From Vigna angularis (taxonomy: Eukaryota; Streptophyta; Magnoliopsida; Fabales; Fabaceae): 64,000 nucleotides of DNA. The DNA lies in contig NC_068973.1 of assembly GCF_016808095.1 (NCBI RefSeq), positions 6,692,501-6,756,500 of the forward strand. Reading direction: 5' to 3'. The number at the start of each line of letters is the position of its first letter. Position 1 is the stretch's first letter. Made by a program: the position numbers and the translations under genes. The notes below the pieces were generated by a model, which was given only the letters and a program-made list of their open reading frames with translations, was not told the DNA's origin and ran no database searches. This document shows, in pieces, positions 11,084-23,848 of the stretch.

Positions 11084-13336
11084 TGATAACTCTCCAAATT
11101 TGCATTATTTTCTATGTTTAGAAGATTTTGTTAGTGCATTTTTGTTCTTAATTGTCTAGAGTTAGGTTTGTTTTAGGAATTTTCTTTAAATCTTTAGATT
11201 TGTAGAATTTTAGTTAAAAATAGGTTTTTAGGTGTAATTTTTAGTTTTTGTTAATAATTAGAAAATCTTATTTTGTTTCCTTAGAAAATCTTTGATAAAA
11301 ATATTTCTTTGTTAAATTTCCTTTTCTTTTCTTTAATTTTGGATTTTTTTTCTCTCTCTTTACTGCAGATACAATTTAATTGAAGCTGTGCTGCTAGATT
11401 GGCACTAGGTTGGTGCTGATGCCACTGATTGGGCCACTACAAATGATTGGGCTGCTTGGGATGCTGACACTGCAATTGGGCTACATTTGAGAATGAGATG
11501 CTGGATTGAATTTAGGTTGTTGTCCTGCCACATTGGAAGTTAATACTCTGATTGTCACTTGCATGGATGTGGGCTTAATTGAAATGCTTTGGGGTTGAAT
11601 TGCACTATGGAACTAGGCCGTTGCATGGGCTGACTCAAATTAAGTGGAACGATGTCGTTTTGCTGCAGCTGATTGGGGGTCTGAGATTTGTGATTCATTT
11701 TGGAAAAAACAAAGGAAGCCCTAGATCATTTGAGAAAGAGAAAACCAAACCCTTTGAGAGCTAGGGAAGAGAAAGGAAGAAAAGCTCCATAGCTGGTCTG
11801 ATCCTGCCCATAGAAGGAGAGCTGAACGGAGCTAACTGGCACGTGACCGAAAGGGGAAGCTCGAATTGGTGGAGAGGTTGAAGCTGATCGGAGGGTTGGT
11901 GATCAAAGTAGATAAGAAGGGTGGCCGTCCGATTAGAAGCTGGAAGCGTCACAACAAGGTTCCCCTCTCCTATTTTCTTTTTCCCTTTCTCTTTTCGTTT
12001 TCCAACCCTATATAAAGGGGTTTTTCACCATGTAAATAGAATACTTTTTACACACTTTGAGATACACTTTCAGTTTACAGTTCTAAGCTCTGTAGATTAG
12101 GGTTCTTTTCCACCTTCTATAGAGTAGGGTTCCGTTCTCTTTGCTTTTAGAGCGCACATCACGGTGGTGACAGCCCGCGGTGACTCTGATTGAGCATGTA
12201 TTCGGTACAATTTTTGTAATTTTCTTTTCTCGTTAATAATACGCTTTGTTCTTGATGTTTCACATGTTCAGTGTTTTGTTATTCTGTTATGTTTCATGCT
12301 TATGTGTTCCTTGTGTTGTTTCAATGAAGAAACGAATTGGACTATGATTCTTTGCATTTTATATTTCCTTTTGGAATCAAATGACTCTATTTTGAGCATT
12401 CACTTTCGAGATGTCTTCTCGAGCCAAAGATGAGTCCAGTACATAAAAACTCATTCAGTTTTGTGTTTTTATTCTTTTTCTTCTATTATTTTTTTTTTGT
12501 ATGTGATTTTAATTCTGTAATTGAACTTTATTTGAGATTTGTGAAGGAAAACATCCACATTTCTACATCTGTTTTGGATGTAATATGACTCCATAGTGAG
12601 CATGACTTATCAAGAGGTCTTCTTGAGAGATGTTAAGCTTCATAATTGTCAGATTAAATTCAATTTCAGTGTTGTAATACTGTTCTTGTTTTGTTTCAGT
12701 TCTGATTTCTGCTCCTATTTTCTATTTGATGATATATAGATTAGGATAGAGTGATCTGTGTGGCTGATTTGGTTTCATTGCAATTTGATTTCTGTTTTAG
12801 CCAATACTTCTTACTTTGATTTTGTCTTATTGTGAATATAGATTAGGTTCAGTAGATTAGATGTTGGATGTCCACTCTTTTGGTTCTAATACTTGTATAT
12901 ACTACTTCTTTTAGGCATCTTAGTATCTTGTTCAGTTTTAGTTTTGGTTTCCTTGTACTGTTAACTGTTAGCATTCATAGGTTAGTTTTAGTTGCATTTA
13001 AGTTCTCATAGTAGTTTCAATTCTGTTTCTGTTTAGGTAGTTTAGAGTTCTATTCTCATTTCTTTTCTTTTATTTCGAATTACATTTTATTTCTTCATCT
13101 TTTTCCTTTATACAGATTTGATTCATTCATTCTTTTCTCTTTAATTTCATTGTTCATATTTCATTTCCCCACCTTGCATTAGTAGTTCATTAGGTGTTAA
13201 ATAAATACAAGATTCAATTCTACACTTTAAACTTAATTCTAGCCGAGTATTTGGATTGATTCCCTGGTTGTCCTATACTACATTAGTGGGGACTAGGGTT
13301 TGTTGACTTTTAGTGCGACCTAAAAGCCTTTCAACA
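11084..13336 (+). mobile_element. solo LTR, 2.25 kb, probable Gypsy lineage
   Basis: Starts TGATAACTC and ends GCCTTTCAACA, so it has TG...CA termini. The target duplication ATGTG is exact at 11079-11083 and 13337-13341. Inside are a TATA box (CCTATATAAAGGGG near 12007), a pyrimidine-rich region and, near the end, GACTTTTAGTGCGACC-type text as I know it from long Gypsy LTRs of legumes. There is no partner LTR, primer site or coding region, so it is the product of LTR-LTR recombination. Short frames within it (11579-11764, 11761-11952) are not genes. Confidence 0.85.
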
Positions 13337-13537
13337 ATGTGTTGTGCTATTTGTCATAAAAAGTCATCATACTCTCGCATAATCGACGTTTTTTAACGTT
13401 TTTTTTCTACTTTATCGTTAATTTGATGTCTCTTTATATGATGCAAAGTTTCCTCTCAAGTTAAAAGTAAAAAATAACAAACGTTAAAAACTATTTTTAT
13501 AATAATATTATAAGCTTAACATGGAAAGATTTGTTTC

Positions 13538-13539
<2 letters not shown>

Positions 13540-13607
<68 letters not shown>
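13540..13607. repeat. (AT)n microsatellite
   Basis: About 33 perfect AT units in AT-rich intergenic DNA. Confidence 0.95.
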
Positions 13608-13609
<2 letters not shown>

Positions 13610-13932
13610 CTAGTAGAGAAGGAAAAAATATGTAATAAAAATATTTGGAAACAATACAATTGAATATTTCTATTTTGATACAATATAAACTAGTGAGGAA
13701 AAAAAATAAAAAAAAATTTAAAAATTATATAATTTGATTAATTTAATAAAAATAAAAAAGACCAAAAAATACTAAAATAATATATATATATATAATTTTA
13801 AAATTCTTTTCCTTTTCTCCTTTCATCATACATTCAAGACTCTTCCAAAGAGCATGAAAAATCTTATAAATTTTTCATTACTCTTCAGTTTTTGTTATAA
13901 ACCTTTATTGATGCAAAATAATATTAATAAAT

Positions 13933-14379
13933 TTGAGCTGTCAAAATGGGTCACAACCCACTGGTCAACCCGGTCTACCACGTGTTTGAGTCGGGTTGGA
14001 TTTGAAAAAATTGTATTTTTTATGCGGGTCAGATCTCAACCCGGCTCGTGCGGATTGAACCCGTGGTGGGCCAGATTGGCCCACCAACCCACCTACATAC
14101 TTTTATTTTATTAAAATTTAATTTTAATTTTATAAAAAATATTTATTATTTTTTTTTGATTGAAATTTGTTTAGATTTAAATTATAGAAAGTTTGTAATT
14201 TTTTTTATTTAAAAAAAATTGTAATTAAGTGAGCCGGTGAGCCAACCCGTGGTGGGTCGGACCGAGTTCGAATTTTTCTGACTCGCTAATAAATGAATCG
14301 GGTTGGGTTGACTCACTAAGTGACCAACCAGTGATGGGTCGGGCCAGGTCGGACCGGGTGATCCGTTTTGACAGCTCTA
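13933..14379. mobile_element. hAT-type MITE, copy b
   Basis: A 447-bp element, left end TTGAGCTGTCAAAATGGG, right end CGTTTTGACAGCTCTA. The 8-bp target duplication TAATAAAT is exact at 13925-13932 and 14380-14387. It has the same CCCG/GGGTTGG-rich arms and AT-rich core as the elements at 2713 and 47272. The frame 13854-14114 crosses its left boundary and is not a gene. Confidence 0.92.
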
Positions 14380-14387
14380 TAATAAAT

Positions 14388-15130
14388 AAAATAACGAAAA
14401 CAAATTAGTTTCTTGTAAAACTAGGAAGTGAATAATAGAGAAATTTAAAATTTCATAACTAAAATGTCCATTATACAATCTCGAAGCCTAATTTGGGAAT
14501 TTTGTGATGACCTAGACCTTTTTGCCATCATTAGATCTTTGGTGGGAAAGAATATTGCCTTGTCAGCTAAGTGGCTTCGGCATTTTAGTTTGCTACCAAG
14601 TCCTCTTTTCGGGAATTCTGTCCTTCTTGTGTGAAATTGATGAGCTTGATTATTCGGCCTGTTTTTTACATCTCATTTGTTCTATAAGTAGTTAATTAAC
14701 ATCGTTTTCATGTAAGTCCTATCATTAAAAAGGAAAGAAGAAGAATTCGTGTGCAGACATATCTTTAGAAAGGGAATTCACTCAAATGAACTTTGAGTTC
14801 AATATTCTTTAAACGACTTAAACTCACAATTAAATTTTCAATAACACCACTGATCTTAATCTTTTTGTATTTTTGTATAAGTCAGTAATCAAAACTAATT
14901 TAATTATGATAGCATCGATAGGTTTTTTGAGCAAAAAAAAACATGTAAGAGAAAAACAATACTATAATCAATAATCTGAGTTCAACTTATACATACGTAA
15001 TTTTGGAGAGGATGCTTAAAGAAAAAAAAAGATATGTAATTTTTGGACTCTTTTGACCAAAAAGCCATTTAAAAGTGATCTACATGTTGACCATTTTGTC
15101 TGTCACAGAATAAGGTAAAAAGTAGTGAGG
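14388..15130. promoter_or_regulatory. upstream region of the transporter gene
   Basis: About 740 bases without coding potential between the MITE and the transporter leader. It includes the proximal promoter; no specific cis elements can be claimed beyond the TATA box at 15137. Confidence 0.5.
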
Positions 15131-15136
15131 ATCATG

Positions 15137-15145
15137 CTATATAAA
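15137..15145 (+). promoter_or_regulatory. TATA box of the transporter gene
   Basis: CTATATAAA lies about 135 bases before the start codon and just ahead of a CT-rich leader (about 15151-15207), the usual plant arrangement with transcription beginning some 30 bases downstream. Confidence 0.6.
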
Positions 15146-15272
15146 TTCATCTCTCCCCTCACTTCCCTTGATCACCCTCTTCCTCTCTCTCTCTCTCTTT
15201 CTCTCTATATCCACTCTTTATAAAATAACTTTCTCATACAAACGAATTAGTGGCAGTACATATACAACATCA

Positions 15273-18200
15273 ATGGAGTCTGGGAAGAATTTGATGTTGC
15301 CACTCTCTCATGAAGATTCTAAACAAAATGAAGAGAGACAGCGAAAAGTTTCAGCCATGACAAAAAAGGGAGTCTTCGTTGCTTTATCTTATATGGCCTC
15401 TTCTGGTTTGTGATTCTTTTTCTTATACTACTTTTAACCTAAGTATTCTTCATTATGTACATTAATATCTAGTATTTGTTAGCGTATATTGCATAAATCT
15501 TTTAGCTTTTTAACTGTGTTCTCATCGTCTGAACATGTTCTTTATTTCTAAATTAGCTGAAACATGTGTGAGATAGAATGGCATATAATGAAAATGATTA
15601 TGTTCATGTTTGTTTTAGAGTTTGGAATCTTTCCATGATGTTTTGAACGTGAAAAATAGAAATTATCCAAAAATAGTTTGAGTCTCCACTGATTAAGAAT
15701 TCAAATTTGATAGAAAAAGTTAAATTTGATAAATCTGAGTTTTTTTAAAAAAATTATTAAAAAATATAACACTAATATGAGTTCAACTTATATAAAAAGA
15801 AACTAATATTATTTATAATTTAAAATCCTAAGTTCCATATTATAATATTATAAAGATGATTAGACTTAGATTGAATAACTTAGACTTATCCTTAAACTTT
15901 GGACACTTTTATATATAAACTTTATTTACATTTAGTTGGTGTTGAATCTTGTGAATCTCTCTTCTGAAAAAAACCTAACACAATTAACATGTATACTTTT
16001 AAGAAGCAGAGTAAGAAGTTGTTGTTTTTGAAGGTTCATTGAAAATAAGGTGGTGGGTGGGGACCATATCTCATGTGAAACATTGTAGGATTGACATGAA
16101 GGTGTGGTGGTAGTTGTTCTTATGATAATAGAAGAAAAAGTTAACAGTGAGAGGAATGAGGTCCATATCATGGTATAAGTGCTCCATTAAATAAAACTTA
16201 CAAGTGTCAACTTCAGGAATGCAAAATTGAAACCCTAGCTGCTATTATTGAATACACATTTGACATTGCATCCTGAAGCCATTTTCATTTACACTTACAC
16301 ATTATTACAGATAAATTCGTTTGAAAGTCCAATGTTCCCACCAAGGTCAAATTTATATTTTCATTATTACTCTAATCAAATTTATTGCTGTGGTTGAATT
16401 TTAATTACAATATTCAAATCAATTTTCAGTTTTCATTCATATGTTTAACATTTTTTTAGAACTAATTATAATGTTAAGTTATTTCTTTTAACTTCAGTTA
16501 AATTCAATTCATGAATTTTCTTAGTAAAATTCGAACCTACTCTAATTAATTTTTCTGTGGAATATATTGTATAGAAATTTTGGGAGGATGTGGGGCCTAT
16601 TCTGTGGAATATGTATAGTTTTGGCTTTTGTAAAGATGAGACGATTTTTAGGCAGTTCTACTATGTGTTGGTTGTTAAGTGACCCAATTTCAGGTTCAGG
16701 TGTTTCTTTGTTGTCTCATTTGACCAAGTTTTTTCATTCATTATATTTAATTTTCTTCCTTGGCATTTCCCTTTCTTTCTAAAAGCATAATACATAAGAT
16801 TTTTATTATATATATCATAATTTCACAAGTTTAAAAGTTGAAAAATCGAAGTAAAACACAATTTATATAATTTTTTTTCTATTCTTTGAAACGTTTTTTA
16901 AAATTAAAAAGAAAATATTCTATCTCTAGAATTGATGACCAAACATTTGATTCTTAAGGATTCCATTAATTTTTTTTAGACTTCAACTTCTAAACAATAT
17001 AGATCAACTTCTAAATAATGTAAGATTATCATAAATAATGTAAGATTATTGGATATGATAGTAACTAATTTTTTTTAAAACATGTCCTCTTATACAAATT
17101 ATAACTTGTGAAAAAGTACTTTCAAAAAATGTAACTTCAATTAAAAATCAATTCCCACAATTAATTACTAAAAAATATGTATATTTAGAGCTGGTTAAAA
17201 GTGAATTTTAACGAGTCAATGTTATTAAATAGTGAACAAATCATAAAATTACGATTACTGATTAATTATGATCCAATTTTAAAAACCGGCTTTAAATAAC
17301 TAATGCTATTCTATAACTAATTTTTAAATTATTTTTTAATTAAAACACTTTACTGTTAACTAAATTGATGCTAATTAATATATTTTTATTTTAAATTTAT
17401 TAATTTAACGTTAGTTTAATTGAAGTTAACGAAATCTATTTTTAATGATAATTTAATTTGTATTAGTATAATCAACACTGATAACAATAATTTTAAAAAA
17501 AGAATTATTGTACATTGTCGCTATTTTTAACAAAAATAAAACAAAAGAAACAATTTGGAGTATATGAAGAAAATAAATATAGATAAATGAGATCAATATG
17601 TGAAAAAAATTATATAGAAAAATAAATAAAAAATTTGTTATTTTTAAATTAGGTATAATCTATCGTTTTAATTCATTTTCATAAAGATTCATATCACATA
17701 TAGGTTAAAACGATACTAACTTAAATAAATATTATTAAAATTGTACTATATCAATATTAATCTAATCGGTGCCAATTTAAATAAAAGATATAATAAATAA
17801 AATTGGTGTCAATTTTGAAAATACTAATTTAAATAAATATAAATATTAAAAATAAATAATATTAATATATTAATATATATGATGTTAATTTATTTATATT
17901 TAATATTATTTTTAATTAGTACAAACTAATAAGTCAATACTGACTAGCACAAATATTTTATTTATCAACAAAAATTAAAAATAATTAGTTCAACTTAAGT
18001 AAGTTGACTCTATAACTGTCTAACATTAAACTCTAATAATAGCATCAACCAGTGAGTTTTAATTCAATACTAATACAAATATTTTACTTTTATTTATTAA
18101 AAAGTTAGCATATATTTAGAATTGACTAAACTGATGTATTTTTTGTAGTGAACATTGACTTAAATGACAAACACAATTTACATAGTATAAAATTAAATTT

Positions 18201-20555
18201 AAATTTAATATATACTTTTTTAATTTTAAAAAATGCATTTTGTATTCAGTTGTTCCTGGTTGAGTTTTGCTGCATAGATAGAATGTGCCATTGTAACAGT
18301 TCAATGTAATGACTGATTCTTCTACAGTTCTCTTGGTCATGTTCAACAAAGCAGCCCTCTCCTCTTACAATTTCCCTTTTGCAAATGTCATCACACTTTC
18401 TCAGGTTGCTCTTTTTTCAAGATGATTTATGACCATTTCTTTGAGCTTCCTGTTGAAAAGTTATGGTACTTGTTGGTTTCAGATGGTTTTTGCATTCATG
18501 ATTCTGTGTGCGATGAAATCCTTGAAGGTGATTTCTTTCACAACTAGTGAATCGCTGAGCGGTTCTAGCAATTCAGCAGTATTTGTGTCCTTTAGGACAT
18601 TGGCCCAAACACTTCCTCTTGCTTTAACTTATTTGCTTTTTATGGTAAGCACTTTTTTGTTTTGAGCCTTTTTCGTTGAGAAGAGAAGCACGAGTTTTCT
18701 CCTACAAGCATTGTTTACACCTTTGTGATAATAGGTGGTGACGATGGAAGCAGTGCGAGGCATAAACATTCCGATGTACACCACCCTGAGGCGAACTGTA
18801 GTGGCCTTCACAATGGTTATGGAGTATTTTCTGTCAGGACAGATACATTCAAGAGTTGTTGTCGGAAGGTATGTCTCTCTCAATATTTTTTTTATCTGCT
18901 GTTTAGATATTTTATAATGGTTGAATTACATACATTTATATTTATTTGATGCATGTTATAAAATAAAATAATTATAAAAAAGTAAATTTTTTATTTATAA
19001 GATTAATTAAGTCACATTTACTTATATATTCTAAAGTTGCTTTTATCCTTTGACTTTATAAAACTAATGTTATCGTCAATAATATGATGTATTCGAGCAA
19101 AGAGGTGGAGTTGTTGCGATTAAGTTTTTCCTACATTGAATTATTGAGCGATTATGTTACTGTGCCTAACGAACTAAGGGATTTTTCAGCGTTGGGATAA
19201 TCATAGCAGGGGCTTTTGTTGCTGGAGCTCGCGACTTCACATTTGATTCTTATTCCTATTCAGTTGTATTCATAGAAAACATGTGTAAGGCGGTGTACCT
19301 TGCTTCTGTTTCTCGTCTTTGTAAGATTTCATCATTTTCTTCTTCTACCCATTCTGTTCATTATTTTACCCATTTCTTCATTGAATATTCACAAATTCAC
19401 GACTTTTCATAGGTAAATCCACCGGCCTTAACATTTTTGGCATTGTATGGTGCAACGGTAACATTCAGTGATCTTGAAGTTTTCTTTAATCTTCAATGCC
19501 ATTTTGTTCTTAGCAATAATTGCAGTTTTCTCGATTCTTATTTTCTATTTAGTCGTGATTTGTGGACCAATCTTGTTTCTCTGGTCCTTACTCAGAGGAG
19601 ACCTCCAAACAACACTAAACTTTCCATACTTTTTCTACCCTGGATTTCAGGTGCTTCTTTCTTTTCTTAACTTCCTCTACAAATCGAATTCTGATACTTC
19701 CATCTCAAACTTCTTTGTAATCTGATATTCATAGGTTTTTAATAGAACTACAGCAGTCATGCATTTCTTGTTATATAGCGTCAAACTGTCTATGATAGTT
19801 TTTGGAGGCATTATATGAAATTTGAATCTTAATGTTGTGCAGGTTGTTATGCTTCTTTCTTGTGCTTTCACTTTCTTTATAAACTACATAGTAGTGTTGA
19901 ACACAACTATCAACTCGGCACTTACACAGGCAATTTGTGGTAATTTAAAGGTCAGTTATTTATAGTTTTGTCGTTGCCCATTTTGCCATCCTTAAAGTAT
20001 GTATCAAAATTACCTTAAGATTTTTCTGGCAGCACAAACCGTTAGTTTAAACATGAAAATAATTTTTCTCTCTTTACATAGCCATGGACTCTTGTTCTAA
20101 CTCTGATGGGAGGTTGATTCATAAGCAAAGTTGCTTTTAAAAATATTCACTGTTGAAGTATATGAGCCGTTTGTTTTTCTACTTACACAAGCAGCATTTT
20201 CATAACAAGGTACACAAAATGTTTGAAGTAATGCATGCATTGTAGATGCTATGTATACCAATTTAGTTTTGAAACATAAAAATTTGTGCTTCTCATGATT
20301 CTTATGTTTACTGTTTCCTGATCTGTTCCTCTGGTCCAGGATGTTTTTACTAGTGGCTTTGGTTGGTTACTATTCGGAGGACTTCCATATGATTTGGTAA
20401 GAACAAATTCTTTCGTATTCTTGAATTTCTTGATCACTAAGCTCACTAAATTTTTCTTCTTATGCTTTATTTGTTCACAGTTCAATATTCTTGGACAAAT
20501 TCTTGGCTTTCTGGGATCTTGTTTGTATGCCTATTGTAAACTTCAAGGGAAATAG
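15273..20555 (+). CDS. UGNT1: nucleotide-sugar transporter, UGNT1-like (10 exons, 339 aa)
   Basis: Exons: 15273-15405, 18328-18404, 18483-18644, 18735-18868, 19190-19320, 19413-19457, 19553-19650, 19843-19950, 20340-20396 and 20481-20555. All introns are GT-AG and the phases join into one 339-aa frame. The product is a drug/metabolite-transporter-type membrane protein with about ten helices. Visible marks are a basic cytosolic N-terminus (ERQRKVSAMTKKGVF), then VLLVMFNKAALSSYNFP, an FRTLAQTLPLALTYLLFMV helix, YTTLRR, GAFVAGARDFTFD, CKSTGLNIFG and the late CGNLKDVFTSGFGWLLFGG with a short Lys-containing tail. Plant UGNT1-type proteins are Golgi carriers of UDP-N-acetylglucosamine; the substrate here is inferred by resemblance. 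An upstream in-frame ATG at 15168 lies in the CT-rich leader; 15273 is preferred because its product matches the family N-terminus. Intron 1 is unusually long (2.9 kb). At the exon 6/7 junction WCN is followed by VVICGP where relatives, as I recall them, have Gly. Confidence 0.88.
15406..18327 (+). other. transporter intron 1 (2.9 kb)
   Basis: The intron has a GTTTGT donor and a TCTACAG acceptor. Blocks at 15480-15620 and 16055-16250 are duplicated at 5585-6690. The rest, 16800-18300, is very AT-rich with no transposon ends seen. The 71-aa frame at 16567-16782 shows no family resemblance and is taken as chance. Confidence 0.7.
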
Positions 20556-21334
20556 GGAAATAAGGACGAGCTTTCATAGTTTAACAGGGGTTGACTACTT
20601 CCCTAAATGGATCAGAAAACCAGAAAGCATCGTATTGTGCCCCCCAAGTTTTGTAGATTTTACATAGTGGGAAGGAAGAAAAATCAAGTATCAAACCATC
20701 TTTATGACTATTTACAGTATAAAGTGTTATTGTCTGCAATAATATACCTTAGGGAATAAAAATCGAGAATGAACTAAATGTACATTAGAAATTAGAATTA
20801 ACACATTTATAATGACAATATATTCACTCAGCCACAAAGAACTATTAACACTATTTGAGCATTATAAGATAGAAAGAATTGTATGTAATTGAGTATGTTC
20901 TTCTTCACCCTGATTCCTTTCCATAGGCTTCTTTAAATGACCTTTGCAACAATTCTTTGCTAATAACTGAACTTTGCTTGATCTTTGTCATTAGTATGGA
21001 ATCTTTTATGCATCCCTCAATGTGTTCTTAGTTAGGAGGTTGATATAAAAAGTCTTGATCTTATATTAAATGTTGTTAAACATACATAATATACTATTTT
21101 CATATAAAATTTATCTTATGACCGTATGATAGACTTGGATTTTATTGTTGAAGATATGAATCTTTATATTTGAAAAAACTTTTATGTAATATATACCTTA
21201 GAGAAACATTTGTTGTTACGTCTTGTTTACGCAAGACAGTTTTGAAAACACATAGCAAATATAAGAACGTACAGATCATCTATCGTTAAGACTGATTGAA
21301 TCATTCGATAGTCTAAAACAAAACACACATTGCA
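20556..21334. other. 3' UTR of the transporter gene and intergenic spacer
   Basis: The AATAAA words near 20755 are candidate polyadenylation signals. The remainder is AT-rich and empty up to the Copia element. Confidence 0.5.
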
Positions 21335-21792
21335 ATATTTGTTGGGATAAATTAAATTTTAGGGTTTTATTAATAATTTTTGTTTAAATCTTAATTTTTT
21401 AGTTTTTAGGTAGTAATATTTAGTTTGATTTGATACAGATAAAATAGATAAAATAGGGATACGTAGTTATAATTTTTGATTTATCTAGGTATAATATTAT
21501 TTTATGATAAATTAAACAGATTTTATTTTCAAGATAGTTGATATTTTATTGTCAGATTTTATTTTTATTTCCGTAACATTGTAAGTGTCACGATTATTTA
21601 AAGCCTTCAATTATCAATGAATAATAAGACTCAATTTTAGGAAAATATCTGAGTGTGTGTATTGTGAGATTTTCTCATCTGTGGTATCAGAACTTTATGC
21701 TCTGAGTACCGAGAGAAAGAAAAAAAAGGAGAGAGGGAAGAGTCAAACATCGTGAGAGAAAAAGTGACTGCTTGATTTTTTTTTGGAGAAAG

Positions 21793-22871
21793 ATGGCAAA
21801 GGTTGTAAATGGTATGAGTGTGCCACAATTGACAAAAAAAACCAATTATGCTAATTGGTGCCTACAGATGAAGGCGTTATTGAGATCCCAAGACATTTGG
21901 GATATGGTGGAAGACGGATACGTTGAACCTGATGAAGATGAACATCAGACGGTGACACATATATCCGCGTTAAAGAAATAATGTCCAAGAGATGGGTCAA
22001 CATTGTATTTTATCTACAATGCAGTAGATGAGTCGGGATTCGAAAAAATAGCGAATGCCAAATCAGCAAAGGAAGCGTGTGAGATATTGGAGGTTGCATT
22101 TAAAGGTGATAAACGCGTTAGACAAGTCCGAAGAGAGTTTGAACAGTTGAAGATGGAGTCTAAAGAGCATATAACCGAGTACATAACTCGGGTGGAAAAG
22201 GTGGCCAACTAACTTGGAAGGAATGGAGAACAAATGCCATCATGCCGGGTTGTGGGAAAAATTTTGAGATCCCTTACAAAAGATTTCGAAAGTATCGTGT
22301 GTGTCATCGAAGAATCGAAAGACTTGTCAGTTCTCACAGTGGATGAACTTGCTGGGTCATTAGAAGCCCACGAACAAAGGAGAAGGAGTTGGGATGATCA
22401 TGTTGAACTTGACGATCAAGCATTACAAGTACAGTTTGACTCGAATAAATCTCGGATTACTCAGAGCCGAGGTCCTGGCGGCAGAGGATGAGGAGGCCGA
22501 GGACGAGGTGGATGTGGCCGAGGTAATTTTGAGAATGATAATGAAGAGAAAACCGGTCAACAGAATTGGCGTGACTGAGGACAAAGGAAAGGCCGAGGAG
22601 ATCTGTCAAGAGTTGAGTGTTTTAAGTGTGGCAAGTATGACCACTCTGCAAATAAGTGTAGATCAATCAAGTGCTACAACTGTGGCAAGGCTGGCCATAT
22701 TGCAAAGTATTGCAAGACCGAGACAAAGGGGGAGACTAATCTCCTTACTGAAGATGCAGAAGAACTCTTGCTGGTAAAGAGCTCGGATGCAGTGGACATG
22801 GAAAATTTGGTCTCAATAATGGATGAATTGGTCTCGGTAAAAGGTACGACAAACGTGGAAAAGGAACTCAA
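21793..22871 (+). pseudogene. Copia gag (UBN2-type) with two zinc knuckles, broken
   Basis: From ATG 21793 the frame reads MAKVVNGMSVPQLTKK, then TNYANWCLQMKALLRSQDIWDMVEDGY, the typical start of plant Copia gag. It continues in pieces (22003-22212 KEACEILE; 22234-22491) after stops at about 21979 and 22210 and frame changes. At about 22617-22716, in yet another frame, two CCHC zinc knuckles are visible: CFKCGKYDHSANKC and CYNCGKAGHIAKYC. Family gags package the RNA into virus-like particles; this copy cannot make a continuous protein. Confidence 0.85.
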
Positions 22872-22979
22872 ACAAAAAGATGAAGAGATTCAGTAGATAC
22901 AGAGGCTTCTGGATGAAGCTAATGAGATTATGAATAAACAGAGGGTTGAGCTTGAGGAGCTAAAGAAGGCAGATGTTAG

Positions 22980-23270
22980 AACATGCTTGAAATCAAAGAC
23001 TAATGAGATTTCTACCAACTCAGTATGGTATCTAGATACTGGGCAAGCAATCATATGTGTGGAAACAAGAACTTTTTTTATAAACTCACCACGGTGGAGG
23101 CCAAATTTGTGTCTTTCGGAGATGACTCTAAGATGGCCGTGAAAGGGCGTGGAACAATTTGGCATATGCAAAACAATGGACGAGTTGAAGAGATTATAGA
23201 TGTTTACTATGTTCCCGAGCTGAAGAGCAATATTTTAAGCATGAGTCAGATAATTGAAAAAAGGTAATTC
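22980..23270 (+). pseudogene. Copia protease remnant
   Basis: WYLDTG, the aspartic protease active-site box, is at about 23028-23045. A one-base shift then leads to ASNHMCGNKNFF and FVSFGDDSKMAVKGRGTI, followed by DVYYVPELKSNILSMSQI, the usual end of the protease region. After about 23300 the expected integrase start is replaced by short unrelated or scrambled sequence running straight to the polypurine tract, which shows an internal deletion. Confidence 0.82.
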
Positions 23271-23848
23271 AATTTTTACGAAGGACCAGGTACTATATTT
23301 AAAGGATAAACATGGCGTCTAGCAATCAAAGCAAAAGCGAAGAAGAACCGGTTGTATGAACTAAAGTTGAAAATATTGGAGAGAAGGTGCTTGAAGCAAG
23401 GTATGACTAGTAAGAGCTTCGATAACTCCAACTCAAATCTGATTGAAAGAAGAAAACCCGATGTGGGATGATGCACATGGAAAGTCGAATGAAGAAAGGA
23501 AGAATTTAAGTTTATGGGAGAATTTGTTGGGATAAACTTAAATTTTAGGGTTTTATTAATAATTTTTGTTTAAATCTTATTTTATTAGTTTTTGGATATA
23601 GTAATATTTAGTTTGATTTGATAGAGATAAAATAGGGATACGTAGTTATGACTTTTGATTTATCTAAGTACGATATTATTTTATGATAGATTAAGCAGAT
23701 TTTATTTTTAAGATAATTGATATTTTATTTTTATTTCCGATTATAAGTGTTACGACTTTTTAAAACCTTTCAATTATTAATGAATAATAAAACTCAATTT
23801 TAAAAAAATATCTTAACGTGTGTATTGTGAGATTTTCTTAACAATATT

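Larger units (their letters stand above)
21340..23843 (+). mobile_element. non-autonomous Copia element with gag and protease only
   Basis: The 5' LTR is about 21340-21680 and the 3' LTR 23525-23843; both begin TGTTGGGATAAA. The target duplication ATATT is exact at 21335-21339 and 23844-23848. A primer-binding site TGGTATCAGAAC (21682-21693) fits initiator Met-tRNA, and a purine tract (TATGGGAGAA) precedes the 3' LTR. The internal 1.8 kb encodes gag and protease; integrase, reverse transcriptase and RNase H are absent. The LTRs differ by many substitutions and small indels, so the insertion is old. Confidence 0.92.

Noticed and set aside
16567..16782. 71-aa hydrophobic frame in transporter intron 1
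   Set aside because: No family resemblance, and it lies inside an intron with good splice sites.
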